The notes: generated by a model not told the origin, from the letters alone. Counted from the first letter of the stretch, positions 34,576-44,236 are shown. The stretch is 64,000 nt of DNA from CAZWBR01 sp964632305 (GCA_964632305.1 CAZWBR010000003.1:1-64000), one strand, 5' to 3'. Program-made: numbers and translations.

Positions 34576-35127
34576 ATGACTGAAGAAATCATTATAGCAG
34601 GATTTGGCGGACAAGGCGTTCTTTCGATGGGAAAGATCCTTGCGTACTCGGGAGTAATGCAGGACCAGGAAGTGGCCTGGTTCCCCTCCTACGGACCAGA
34701 GATGCGGGGTGGTACGGCCAACGTGACGGTGATCCTGAGCGACGACCGCATCAGCTCTCCGGTGCTGCACGAGTTCGACACCGCGATCATCCTGAACCAA
34801 CAGTCGATGACCAAATTTGAGAAGAGCGTAAAACCAGGAGGGACGTTGCTCTACGATCCTAACGGCGTAGTTCACCATCCAACCCGCAAAGACATCAACA
34901 TCTACCGTGTGGAAGGGGCCAGACTGGCCGTCGAGATGGGAAACCCGCTCACCTTTAACATGATTGTTTTGGGCGCCTTCCTGAAGGCCAAACCGGTGGT
35001 CAAACTGGATAACGTGAAGAAGGGGCTGGAGAAATCGTTGCCTGAACGTCACCACAAACTGATCCCGTTAAACCTGCAGGCTATTGAGGTGGGACAGTCG
35101 AACCTGGAAGTGGTACAGACCGTATAA
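34576..35127 (+). CDS. vorC: 2-oxoacid:ferredoxin oxidoreductase gamma subunit
   Basis: The 183-residue subunit has the family N-terminus IIIAGFGGQGVLSMGKILAYSG and SYGPEMRGGTANVTVILSD. It closes the delta-alpha-beta-gamma set. A terminator-like hairpin lies 18 bases after the stop. Gene order and separate subunits match the archaeal/Bacteroidota VOR/KOR arrangement rather than the fused pyruvate oxidoreductase. Confidence 0.93.
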   Translation: MTEEIIIAGFGGQGVLSMGKILAYSGVMQDQEVAWFPSYGPEMRGGTANVTVILSDDRISSPVLHEFDTAIILNQQSMTKFEKSVKPGGTLLYDPNGVVHHPTRKDINIYRVEGARLAVEMGNPLTFNMIVLGAFLKAKPVVKLDNVKKGLEKSLPERHHKLIPLNLQAIEVGQSNLEVVQTV

Positions 35128-35145
35128 CGTGTCCTGACACAGAAA

Positions 35146-35192
35146 AAATAACCGACGGGGTGGCCAAAAGCTGCCCCGTTGTTATTTATATT
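35146..35192 (+). terminator. terminator of the pheA-vor run
   Basis: An imperfect stem pairs about 35146-35164 with 35170-35187 (GACGGGGTGGC against GCTGCCCCGTTG) and is followed by TTATTTATATTT. It lies just after the vorC stop. Confidence 0.7.
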
Positions 35193-35408
35193 TGGGCGAG
35201 AAGTAATCAAACCAGATCGCGGTTGATGGGTAAAATAATGCCTTTCTTTGGGACCAAAGCAGGAATTGAAGAGTCCAAACATCTCTTGTGTTCTCCCCTA
35301 TCCTGACTGTTTTCTGCCACCGTTACAATTTATTTTGTGTTCACTTTCCCGTGAATCTGTTCGATATTTTTAACTTCGCAGGTCAAAAATTTTGTTCGCG
35401 CTATTCCG

Positions 35409-37160
35409 ATGTCCAGTACAGACCATAAAAAGAGAGGGAGCGGGAAACCATCGAGACCCAATATCTTCGCGGTGTTAAAGCCCTACCGGGGAATGATTGC
35501 CGCGCTGATCTCTTTCGCACTGCTGAGCAATGCGGTCAACCTGTTTATCCCCAAACTGATCTCACAGAGTATCGATGCGTTCGACAGCGGTAATTTTCAA
35601 TACCGGAAGGTTATCCTCGAATTTATGGTTGCGGCGCTGATCATCTTAATCTTTACTTTCCTGCAGGGATTACTGCAAACTTTCGCCTCAGAGCGGGTGG
35701 CCCGCGATCTGCGCGAACAGTTGGCCGACAAGATCTCTCGTCAAAGTTACTCGTTCATCCAGCAATCGGACCCTTCTAAACTGCTCACGAACCTCACCTC
35801 CGACGTCGATTCGGTGAAGATGTTTGTCTCGATGGGGATCGTCTCTCTGGCTTCTTCGGTATTTATCATCATCGGGGCGAGCATCCTGCTATTGATCATT
35901 AACTGGAAGCTGGCGCTGGCCGTACTGACCATTATCCCGCTTATCAGCGGCGCTTTTTATATCATATTTCGCAAACTGAAACCTCTCTTCCGGCGGAGCC
36001 GCGAGGTGATTGACTGGTTGAACAAGGTGATCAGCGAGAGCATATTGGGAGCCGCGCTGATCAGGGTACTAAATGCCCAAACGATCGAATATAAGAAGTT
36101 CTTCGAAGCTAACGGCATGGCTATGAATCTGGGTATCTCGATCCTTACCTATTTCGCCACACTGATCCCGATCGTGGTTTTTGTCGGGAATATGGCCACT
36201 CTGGTAATCCTGGCCCTGGGCGGCCATTACGTGATCAACGGGAACATGACGATGGGTGAATTCGCCGCGTTTAGTTCGTATCTGGCCATCCTGATCTTCC
36301 CGATCATGGTCATCGGGTTTATCAGCAATTTTATTGCCTTGTCAACGGTCTCCTACGCCCGCATCAGGATCGTCCTCGACGCACCCGAGACCCGCGATGC
36401 CGGCACGAAGAGTGCGACACTGATGGGAGGCATCGCCATGGAAGATGTCTCGGTTGTTTTTGGCGAGAAGCCCGTTTTGCAAAATATCAGTTTCCGTATT
36501 GAACCAGGTTCGCGCACCGCTGTGATCGGTCCGACAGCGGCCGGAAAGACCCAGTTGCTCTACCTGCTGACCGGACTAATCAGGCCCACCACAGGGAGAG
36601 TCCTGTTCGACGGGATTCCTATTGAAGAAATCGACAAAGAGAGCTTTCAGCACCAGATAGGTTTCGTGTTTCAGGACAGCGTGATGTTCAACATGAGCCT
36701 GCGCGAGAATATCGCCTTTAACGGGAAGGTCACTGACGAGTCGATGGCCAGGGCAATCGCCACCGCCGAACTAAGCGATTATATCGACAGCCTGCCACAA
36801 GGGCTCGACACACTGGTGAGCGAGCGGGGCACCAGCCTCTCGGGCGGGCAGAAACAACGCATCATGCTGGCACGGGCGCTGGCCCTAAATCCTAAGATAT
36901 TACTGCTCGACGATTTTACCGCAAGGGTCGATCAGAAAACCGAGCAGAAGATCCTCCGCAATGTAACGAATAATTATCCGGGGCTAACCCTGCTCTCAGT
37001 GACCCAAAAGATTGCCCCGGTGAAAGATTACGGTCAGATCATCCTGCTGGAGGAGGGCGAAATACTGGCCCACGGCACCCATCCGAGCCTGATGAAGAGT
37101 AGCCCCGAATATGTTCAGATCTTCAATTCACAACGCAGCACCAACCATTATGAATTATAA
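35409..37160 (+). CDS. ABC exporter half-transporter, degenerate-site subunit
   Basis: The 583-residue protein has a six-helix exporter membrane domain (about 30-330) and a nucleotide-binding domain (about 345-580). The latter has Walker A GPTAAGKTQ, signature LSGGQKQR and Walker B ILLLDDF. The catalytic Glu after Walker B is Asp and the switch His is Gln (LLSVTQK), so this half does not complete its own hydrolytic site. Those are the hallmarks of one half of a heterodimeric exporter. The partner gene overlaps its end. Cargo is unknown (drug, lipid or peptide export). Confidence 0.92.
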   Translation: MSSTDHKKRGSGKPSRPNIFAVLKPYRGMIAALISFALLSNAVNLFIPKLISQSIDAFDSGNFQYRKVILEFMVAALIILIFTFLQGLLQTFASERVARDLREQLADKISRQSYSFIQQSDPSKLLTNLTSDVDSVKMFVSMGIVSLASSVFIIIGASILLLIINWKLALAVLTIIPLISGAFYIIFRKLKPLFRRSREVIDWLNKVISESILGAALIRVLNAQTIEYKKFFEANGMAMNLGISILTYFATLIPIVVFVGNMATLVILALGGHYVINGNMTMGEFAAFSSYLAILIFPIMVIGFISNFIALSTVSYARIRIVLDAPETRDAGTKSATLMGGIAMEDVSVVFGEKPVLQNISFRIEPGSRTAVIGPTAAGKTQLLYLLTGLIRPTTGRVLFDGIPIEEIDKESFQHQIGFVFQDSVMFNMSLRENIAFNGKVTDESMARAIATAELSDYIDSLPQGLDTLVSERGTSLSGGQKQRIMLARALALNPKILLLDDFTARVDQKTEQKILRNVTNNYPGLTLLSVTQKIAPVKDYGQIILLEEGEILAHGTHPSLMKSSPEYVQIFNSQRSTNHYEL

Positions 37161-38913
37161 CCTGAATTCGAAGATCAATCCGCAAGAGCGGAAGGTGGGA
37201 ACGATGGAGACGATTCGCCGGTTGCTGTCGCTGATGGGAAAAGAACGCCGCAACCTCTATATTGCCCTTTTCTTTATCCTGATCAACACCTGCTTCAACC
37301 TACTGGTGCCCTACATTCTTGGCCACGCGGTCGACAACTTTATCGTGACCAAAGCGTACGGCCAGATCATCAATTATTCAGCGATCCTACTTGGACTCTA
37401 TCTTCTGGCGCTGATCAGCAATTATACCCAGACCCAACTGATGGGCCGCGTGGGTCAACGGATGCTCTTCAACCTGCGCAACTCGATTTTTAACAAGCTT
37501 CAGGAGTTGCCGATCGATTTCTTCAACCAAAACAAAGCGGGCGACCTGATCTCACGGGTTAATAACGATACCGACAAGATCAACCAGTTCTTTTCGCAAT
37601 CGCTGGTACAGTTTATGGGCAGTATCTTCACGATGATTGGCTCGGGCATCTTCCTTGTCTCGCTGAACACCAAGCTTGGGCTGACCGCCCTCCTTCCGGC
37701 CCTGCTCCTCTGGATTTTCACGCGTGCTCTTTCGCCATGGGTCAAGAACCGTAACACGCGTAACATGAAAAGCACCGGCATCCTGAGCGCCGAGATCCAG
37801 GAGAGCCTCAACAACTTTAAGGTAGTGATCGCCTTCAACCGCCGCGATTATTTCCGCGAACGGTTTAAGGAAGTCAATAACAGCAATTACACCACCGCCG
37901 TGAAGGCCGGCATCGCCAATAATATCTTTACTCCGGTATATGGTTTCGCGGCGAACGTTGGACAAATGGTGGTATTAGTGTTAGGGATCTACCTGATTGC
38001 CACCGGCGAGTTCACGATTGGTCTGCTGATCAGTTTCCTCACTTATATCACCCACTTCTATCATCCGCTTCGACAGATCGCCTCGCTGTGGGCTAACTTC
38101 CAGGTCGCGCTGGCCGGGTGGGACCGCATCGCGCAGATTATCGCCCTAGAAAACAATCTCCCGGAAGGGAAAGCCGTGAAAAAGGTGGATACCCCCTATC
38201 TGATGTCGTTCCTCGATGTCTCCTTCTACTATACACCGGGCAAGGAGATCCTGAGAAAGGTAAGTTTCGATCTGGAGCGGGGCAAGACCTATGCTTTCGT
38301 TGGACCGACGGGAGGGGGCAAGACCACCACAGCCTCGCTGATGGCGCGTCTGTACGATCCGGTATCGGGACAGATCATCCTCAACGGATGCGATATCCGT
38401 TCACTTGGGGCGGAGGAACGTACCCGCAGGATCGGGTTTATCCTTCAGGAGCCGTTTCTCTTCAGCGGGACGATCCGTGATAATATTCTGTACGGAAACG
38501 AAGAGCTCAGGGACCTTACCGACCGTGAGCTGATCGATGTGCTGACCCAATCGGGGCTGCACGGACTGCTGGAACGGTTCGACGGTGGGTTGATGGCTGA
38601 GATCAAACCTTCAGGCGACGGGATCAGTCTGGGGCAGAAACAACTGATCGCCTTTATCCGGGCGGTACTGCGCAAACCCGACCTGCTGATCCTTGACGAG
38701 GCGACCGCTAATATCGACACGGTGACCGAGCACCTGCTGGAAGATATCCTGAATAAGCTGCCGGAACAGACCACCCGCATCGTGATTGCCCACCGGCTGA
38801 ACACGATAGAGAATGCCGACGAGATTTTCTTCGTCAACTCCGGGGCGGTGACCAAGGCCGGCTCACTGCAAGATGCGGTGGGACTGCTGCTGCACGGGAA
38901 ACGGGAGAGCTAG
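37150..38913 (+). CDS. ABC exporter half-transporter, catalytic-site subunit
   Basis: From the ATG at 37150 the protein has 587 residues and overlaps the upstream stop by 11 bases; a longer frame from 37111 is less likely. It has an exporter membrane domain and a nucleotide-binding domain with Walker A GPTGGGKTT, catalytic Glu in LLILDEATANID and switch His in IVIAHRLNT. Its signature is altered (ISLGQKQ instead of LSGGQ). It therefore complements the upstream subunit: one good and one degenerate ATP site per heterodimer. Cargo is unknown. Confidence 0.92.
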   Translation: MNYNLNSKINPQERKVGTMETIRRLLSLMGKERRNLYIALFFILINTCFNLLVPYILGHAVDNFIVTKAYGQIINYSAILLGLYLLALISNYTQTQLMGRVGQRMLFNLRNSIFNKLQELPIDFFNQNKAGDLISRVNNDTDKINQFFSQSLVQFMGSIFTMIGSGIFLVSLNTKLGLTALLPALLLWIFTRALSPWVKNRNTRNMKSTGILSAEIQESLNNFKVVIAFNRRDYFRERFKEVNNSNYTTAVKAGIANNIFTPVYGFAANVGQMVVLVLGIYLIATGEFTIGLLISFLTYITHFYHPLRQIASLWANFQVALAGWDRIAQIIALENNLPEGKAVKKVDTPYLMSFLDVSFYYTPGKEILRKVSFDLERGKTYAFVGPTGGGKTTTASLMARLYDPVSGQIILNGCDIRSLGAEERTRRIGFILQEPFLFSGTIRDNILYGNEELRDLTDRELIDVLTQSGLHGLLERFDGGLMAEIKPSGDGISLGQKQLIAFIRAVLRKPDLLILDEATANIDTVTEHLLEDILNKLPEQTTRIVIAHRLNTIENADEIFFVNSGAVTKAGSLQDAVGLLLHGKRES

Positions 38914-39078
38914 AATCAGGCAGAAAATCTATCTGTTTTGACGCACCTTAGGAAAGCCTGGCAAATAATGGACCCCACCAGTTGCGGGGAATCATTATTT
39001 CGTTAATTTAGTCAGGTCATCACCCCTTTTTTAGAGGCGCCTGATGCTCACCAACTCACAAAGAAAAAAAAGATCGCT

Positions 39079-39849
39079 ATGGCTAAGTGTGTAATCTCGG
39101 ATATGGATGGTGTGATCTACCGCGGGTCGGAGCTGATCCCCGGCGCTAAGGAATTCATCGATCGGTTGATAAAGAGCAAAATACCCTTTTTGTTTCTGAC
39201 CAACAACTCGGAACTCACGCCCCTCGATCTGGTGCGGAGAATGGAATCGAAGGGACTTAAAGGATTGAAGGAAGAGAACTTCATTACTTCGGCCATAGCC
39301 ACCGCCCAGTTCCTAAAGAACCAGAAACCGGGGGCAAGCCTTTACGTGATCGGAGGAGGTGGACTGGTGAGCGAGCTTTACAACATGGGGTTCACGGTCA
39401 CGGAATCGAATCCCGATTATGTGGTGGTGGGAAAAACCGCCCATTTCAATTTCGAGATGATGAAAAAGGCGGTTCATTTTATCGTGAACGGCTCCAAATT
39501 TATAGGAACCAACCCCGATGTGATCGATCCCATCGAGAACGGGATCGAACCGGCTTGCGGAACGATCCTGGCCGCCATTGAAGCCGCCTCAGGCCAAAAA
39601 CCCTATATCGTGGGTAAGCCCAACGCCCTGATGATGACCATCGCCAGCATGAAAATGGGAGTTCACCCGCACGACTGCCTGATGATCGGCGACCGGATGG
39701 ATACCGATATTGTCGGAGGCCTGGAAGTAGGCATGGTCACCTGTCTGGTGCTTAGCGGGGTGACCAGCCAAAGCGATGCCGAAAGATTCCCCTACCGGCC
39801 CGATTATATCTTTAACAACATCGGGGAGATCTTTCCCGAGAATCTTTAG
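39079..39849 (+). CDS. HAD-IIA family phosphatase, NagD-like
   Basis: The 256-residue HAD hydrolase has motif I ISDMDGVIYRGSELIPGA with the nucleophile Asp, motif II LTNNSE, a C2 cap, and motif IV MIGDRMDTDIVGGLEVGM. Such enzymes dephosphorylate small phosphometabolites in the cytoplasm (nucleotides, phosphoglycolate, pyridoxal phosphate). It stands alone, 165 bases after the ABC pair. The exact substrate is not inferable. Confidence 0.9.
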   Translation: MAKCVISDMDGVIYRGSELIPGAKEFIDRLIKSKIPFLFLTNNSELTPLDLVRRMESKGLKGLKEENFITSAIATAQFLKNQKPGASLYVIGGGGLVSELYNMGFTVTESNPDYVVVGKTAHFNFEMMKKAVHFIVNGSKFIGTNPDVIDPIENGIEPACGTILAAIEAASGQKPYIVGKPNALMMTIASMKMGVHPHDCLMIGDRMDTDIVGGLEVGMVTCLVLSGVTSQSDAERFPYRPDYIFNNIGEIFPENL

Positions 39850-40170
39850 CCAATCGCCCGGAGAAATCCTGGCTCTTAACTACTGCATCACACACTTCTG
39901 CCCCTACTGATCAATTATCGGGACCAAAGGGGAAATTTGCAGCCAATAGATGTGCAGTAAATTTACCAGAAAAAGTTAGGCGTATCTCTTCCGGTAAGCA
40001 TTGCCCAAATTCATTGCACTGTCATCCCTTCTCTATAGGGGGCAGGGGGTGTGTCAGAGTGGATTGACTGGTGCTTTTCTCCACATCAACTCTACTGCTA
40101 TCAGCAGAACGGATAACAGGTAGCAGAATCACCCGTGCTATTAATAATCGAAACGGGTCTCTGGACATGT
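39850..40170. other. non-coding stretch after the HAD gene
   Basis: No gene is supported. It includes a short G-rich patch (about 40037-40050) and leads into direct repeat R3. No terminator with a clear T-run was recognised. Confidence 0.5.
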
Positions 40171-40282
40171 GCCGAAGGGATGGAACCACAGAGTCGCACG
40201 GAGAATTTTCACAGAGGTTCACAGAGAGATTAATCAGAATGACCGGTTGACGCCAAGTCACCCGGTCACTAAGTTTACTTTG
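40171..40282 (+). repeat. direct repeat R3, copy A
   Basis: This matches 44087-44211 in the same orientation. Both start GCCGAAGG, share CACAGAG words about 11 bases apart and end GTCACTAAGTTTACTTTGA. The copy contains a shortened form of the hairpin seen in copy B. Confidence 0.85.
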
Positions 40283-40379
40283 ACGCACGATCTCTTGCCG
40301 ACCGGTCAGTTCAGCTGAATGGTTTTCATACAGAACTGAAGACTCGGAGCAAAGTGTAGGGATGGATTTTTAGAAAATC

Positions 40380-40480
40380 AGGACTTAGGAAACTGAGGAT
40401 TCTTAGGAAACAATCCAATCTATTTTCGGATGTTTGCTCTTTTCCCACGTTTCCTAAGTTTCCTAAAAATCCTAAGTCCT
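40380..40480. repeat. inverted repeat built from CTTAGGAAA units
   Basis: Two 32-base arms (40380-40411 and 40449-40480) are imperfect inverted copies around a 37-base spacer. Each arm contains the words AGGACTTAGG and TTAGGAAAC repeated. The rest of 40481-40768 up to the GH1 start shows no gene. Confidence 0.75.
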
Positions 40481-40768
40481 AAAAAGAAAAAACGCCATTT
40501 TGCGTTAACGGGGATTTCGGGGTATTCATGGGCAATAATGTTACTTTACCCGAGACACCTTCCCAGCGCTTTTACCAAAACTTATGTCCTGATTTTCTCT
40601 TTCACGGGAGGAGCAAAAAGCGAGACACCTTACTCCGGCTTCCGTTCCAACAAAGCCCAAAAATTACCATTTGTCAGATAACACAGAGAATCAAAGTCCG
40701 ACATATCCTTATCGAACGGTGAAAGAACTATATTTGAACAGGATTGGTGCCGGTCAAAATATATAACA

Positions 40769-42181
40769 ATGAAACTTCCCGATTTTATAATAAACCTTTC
40801 AGCGTTGATCAATGGGAGAGAAGAAAGGCCAATAACAGATTCACGCGTTCAACTTCCACGAATCAGGAGATCCGATTTCGGGGCTGATTTCCAATGGGGG
40901 GTGGCGACTTCGGCCTACCAGACTGAAGGAGCCTGGAACGAGGAAGGTAAAGGAGAATCGATCTGGGACCGTTTTACCGCAAAACCGGGAAACATAAAAG
41001 ACAATACCGAAGGGAATACAGCCATTGACTTTTACCATCGTTACAACTCAGATCTGCAAACACTTGAACACCTAAGATTCAAAAACTTCAGGTTCTCATT
41101 TTCCTGGCCGAGATTATTACCCGAGGGGACAGGACAAATAAATCAAAAAGGCGTTGATTACTACAACAGGATGATCGACAACTGTCTTTATCGGGGGATC
41201 GAACCTTGGGCAACGCTCTACCACTGGGACCTGCCTCAAAGGTTGGAAGATCAGGGAGGATGGGCCAACCGGGAGATCGTGAATTGGTTCTCGGAGCTCA
41301 GCGATCTGTGCTCCAGGAAATACGGGGACAGGATCCGTCACTGGATGGTTCTGAACGAACCGGCAACCTTTACGACACTGGGCTACCTGACCGGCATGCA
41401 CGCCCCCAAACAGCGTAATATCAGCAAATTCCTGGCAGCCGTACACCATGCTTGTCTTTGCCAGGCCGAAGGAGGGAGAATAATCCGAACGAATGTAAAA
41501 AACAGCCATTTAGGCACTACTTTTTCCTGTTCATCTGCCGAACCGTTAAAACCAGTGGAGAGCCATTACAGGGCCTCCCAACGGCTTGATGTCATGCTAA
41601 ACCGGTTATTTATAGAACCATTACTGGGGATGGGCTATCCCTATGAGGATCTTCCGTTTCTACGGAAAATAGAGAAGTATATCCAACCCGGCGACCCGGA
41701 AAAACTTCAGTTTGAATTCGATTTTATCGGATTACAGAACTACTTCAGGGTGATCGGAAAACCATCGCTGTTACCTTATATCTGGGCCAACTATGTCAAG
41801 CCCGACAGAACGAGTGAGTTGACCGAGATGGGATGGGAAGTTTACCCTGAAGGGATCTACAAGATTATCATGCAATTTGCAAAATATCCGATCCGTGAGA
41901 TTATTATCACAGAAAACGGGGCCGCTTTTCCCGATCATCTCACCAATGGTAAAATACACGACCAACAACGGATTAATTACTTCAAGAATCATCTTCACAA
42001 TGTGCTGCGGGCAAAAAACGAAGGAGCGAATGTAAAAGGGTATTTCGTCTGGACCTTAATTGACAATTTTGAATGGGCCGAAGGTTACCGACCGCGATTT
42101 GGAATTGTGTACAATAATTTTAAAACACAGCAAAGAACGGTAAAGGATTCCGGCATCTGGTTCCGTGAATTTTTAAAATAA
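40769..42181 (+). CDS. glycoside hydrolase family 1 beta-glycosidase
   Basis: The 470-residue TIM-barrel enzyme has the GH1 N-terminal signature FQWGVATSAYQTEGAWNEEG. The acid/base Glu is in WMVLNEPATF (about residue 194) and the nucleophile Glu in IIITENGAAF (about 378). It cleaves beta-glucosides or related beta-linked sugars. No clear signal peptide is present; the first 35 residues are polar and look like an extension. The gene is convergent with the PHP lipoprotein and lies between two R3 copies. Confidence 0.93.
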   Translation: MKLPDFIINLSALINGREERPITDSRVQLPRIRRSDFGADFQWGVATSAYQTEGAWNEEGKGESIWDRFTAKPGNIKDNTEGNTAIDFYHRYNSDLQTLEHLRFKNFRFSFSWPRLLPEGTGQINQKGVDYYNRMIDNCLYRGIEPWATLYHWDLPQRLEDQGGWANREIVNWFSELSDLCSRKYGDRIRHWMVLNEPATFTTLGYLTGMHAPKQRNISKFLAAVHHACLCQAEGGRIIRTNVKNSHLGTTFSCSSAEPLKPVESHYRASQRLDVMLNRLFIEPLLGMGYPYEDLPFLRKIEKYIQPGDPEKLQFEFDFIGLQNYFRVIGKPSLLPYIWANYVKPDRTSELTEMGWEVYPEGIYKIIMQFAKYPIREIIITENGAAFPDHLTNGKIHDQQRINYFKNHLHNVLRAKNEGANVKGYFVWTLIDNFEWAEGYRPRFGIVYNNFKTQQRTVKDSGIWFREFLK

Positions 42182-42210
42182 AAAAGGAAGCCCAACGAAT
42201 TGGACTTCCT
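42180..42210 (-). terminator. terminator of the PHP lipoprotein gene
   Basis: An 11-bp stem (42185-42195 with 42200-42210) has one pair that is G-U in minus-strand RNA. It is followed on that strand by a U-run (complement of 42180-42184). It immediately follows the convergent GH1 stop. Confidence 0.7.
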
Positions 42211-42233
42211 CCGACAGAAGCAGGTTACAAACC

Positions 42234-43877
42234 TTATTTTTGCACAAAGATTGGGTTCGAATAAAACCAGAGATCATCGAAAGCTTTTTCTCCATCATTA
42301 GGAAAGAGCAACGAATCGGAAAGCGGATTACCGGCCCCGTCGGTCTGCCCGGCGATATTCAGGCCCAGATTCGTTCCGCGAAGTCTGAAATACATATTAT
42401 CTTTCACATTAGGATAAAGGTAAGTGATCTTGATCAGTCCGTTGCCAAGGTCGTTCCATTTGGTGCTGACCAAACCGTTTGAATCGGCCACACCGCCCAC
42501 CGCGTCAAATCGGGCTACCACTTTGGTCGTGGCGGTTACATCGTCGTTGGAGTAATTTGGATCATTCGGGTTGATTTTCCCGGATACTTTACCGGCGATC
42601 AGATCGATATGATCCAGTACAGGATTGGTGTAGCTGCTGTAGGTATTATTGTTTGGCGTAGAAGGATCATGAACATAGATCGTAACCACGACATTGTTTC
42701 CATTCACCTTCGCGGTCTGTCCCATTGTCTTGCCGCCAACGGTAAAGTTAAGGCAGTCGATCAAATCGCCGCTGACAACGAAGGCATTACCGGAACGCAA
42801 ACCGTCGATGATCGCCTGAGCGTCATTCTTTTCCGTAACCCCCACATAGGTTTTTTGGTACTCACCCGGATAAAAATCGTTGATGATATCATGGAAGTCA
42901 GAGCTGGCGAATAACCACCAATTACGTCCTTCGCTTAACATGGCATCCCATAAACCTCCAACTTTAGCGGCCATCGCTCCTGTGCCGCCATAAGTGGTGA
43001 CCCCGTAAGTCTTGCTGGAGCTCTTGTATTCACCCCTGTCGACTGATTTCTGATGACCGGGCATACTTTCAAAACCGAAGCAAACATCGGGCCCGGCGTT
43101 GTTCATATCTCTGAAATCTTTGATGGTATAGAGGCCCTTACGTTCGGGATGAGCCGGCACCACCCAACTCGTGTTTTTATAATTGGCCTGCATCCAGGCT
43201 ATACCTTCAATAGTCTTGGCATGACCCGAATTGGTACTCTTCACCCAACCAAAAAGTCCGCCCATATTATCGCTGTCGCTATTGTCAAATTTGTATTCAA
43301 ACTCGGCGACCGGATTGGAGTTCGGATTTGCAATAAATTGGTTGTTGAGAATACCGGTACTGGCATGTTCGTGACCCGGGACATTCCATTCCATCCCCTG
43401 AATAATAGTTTTTGAAGGATAGAGTGCCCGTGCTTTCAACACTTCCAGGAACGAGTATTCGGCAATCGATTGCCAGCGCCACATGTTCGATCCGTTTGGT
43501 TTCCCCTTGATCGGGTTAGGCACGTAACTTGACCACAGAACAGTGGTCCCTAAATCGTTACCTGAGACCGCGCCGTCGCGGTTAAAGGCGCCGCCATGCT
43601 CGCTGTTGACCCACCAGTCGAGATTATAATAATTATCTTTACTCATCACATGACCTATCGACCACGATCCATCGGAGTAGGTCGAGTGTTGATGGAAATC
43701 ACCGACGGTGTAATTTCCCGACATCTTTTCGAGTAGATTTTCATTCAGGTTGGCCGACTTTTCTGTTGGAACGCCATCCATCCCTTGCTTTGTTTCAAAG
43801 GCATCTTTGCAACTGGTAAAAGTTGCACTCGCGATAAGCACTGAAACCACGGAGTAAAAAAAACAGCTTGTTTTCAT
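42234..43877 (-). CDS. secreted PHP-type phosphoesterase lipoprotein
   Basis: From the ATG at 43877 the protein has 547 residues. It has a lipoprotein signal (SVLIASATFTSCKD) and a PHP-like metal-binding start VGDFHQHSTYSDGSWS. Further metal-ligand candidates are SEHGGAF, VPAHPERKG and ASSDFHDI. The C-terminal third is beta-rich. PHP proteins are usually metal-dependent phosphoesterases. A lipidated, exported form would act at the cell surface or in the periplasm. A longer frame from 43919 lacks a signal at its start and is disfavoured. The substrate is unknown. Confidence 0.8.
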   Translation of the reverse strand: MKTSCFFYSVVSVLIASATFTSCKDAFETKQGMDGVPTEKSANLNENLLEKMSGNYTVGDFHQHSTYSDGSWSIGHVMSKDNYYNLDWWVNSEHGGAFNRDGAVSGNDLGTTVLWSSYVPNPIKGKPNGSNMWRWQSIAEYSFLEVLKARALYPSKTIIQGMEWNVPGHEHASTGILNNQFIANPNSNPVAEFEYKFDNSDSDNMGGLFGWVKSTNSGHAKTIEGIAWMQANYKNTSWVVPAHPERKGLYTIKDFRDMNNAGPDVCFGFESMPGHQKSVDRGEYKSSSKTYGVTTYGGTGAMAAKVGGLWDAMLSEGRNWWLFASSDFHDIINDFYPGEYQKTYVGVTEKNDAQAIIDGLRSGNAFVVSGDLIDCLNFTVGGKTMGQTAKVNGNNVVVTIYVHDPSTPNNNTYSSYTNPVLDHIDLIAGKVSGKINPNDPNYSNDDVTATTKVVARFDAVGGVADSNGLVSTKWNDLGNGLIKITYLYPNVKDNMYFRLRGTNLGLNIAGQTDGAGNPLSDSLLFPNDGEKAFDDLWFYSNPIFVQK

Positions 43878-44086
43878 AGTTTTTTTTGATTTTTCAACTT
43901 GTAATAGAAGGTTGATCATACTGAATCATTTTTTGCAAAAAACTCTGATGCAATATTATTCGCCCGAGGTTACTGACCGATTAGAATTCAGTTTCATTTA
44001 AGTAAAATTTGGTTTCAATCGTGTTAAATTCAATCAAACTAACGAAATCACCGGATAGGCATTCCTAATGATATAATACGGCAGGG
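43878..44086. other. non-coding leader region of the PHP lipoprotein gene
   Basis: This AT-rich stretch should hold the promoter of the minus-strand gene. No box matching TAnnTTTG well was found, and no gene is supported. Confidence 0.4.
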
Positions 44087-44211
44087 GCCGAAGGAATGGA
44101 ACCACAGAGTCGCACAGAGAATTTCCACAGAGGTTCACAGAGGAGCCGCCAGAGTGACCGGGTGACTGGGTTGATGTATCAACAGTCACCCGGTCACTAA
44201 GTTTACTTTGA
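44087..44211 (+). repeat. direct repeat R3, copy B, with long hairpin
   Basis: This is the second copy of R3. It holds a near-continuous stem: AGTGACCGGGTGACT (44153-44167) with AGTCACCCGGTCACT (44184-44198), and inside it GTTGAT with ATCAAC. Together that is about 21 pairs with a 2-base bulge. It ends 26 bases beyond the rsgA stop codon. Confidence 0.85.
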
Positions 44212-44236
44212 TGGTTGTGGATTAGCGCGGTTACGC

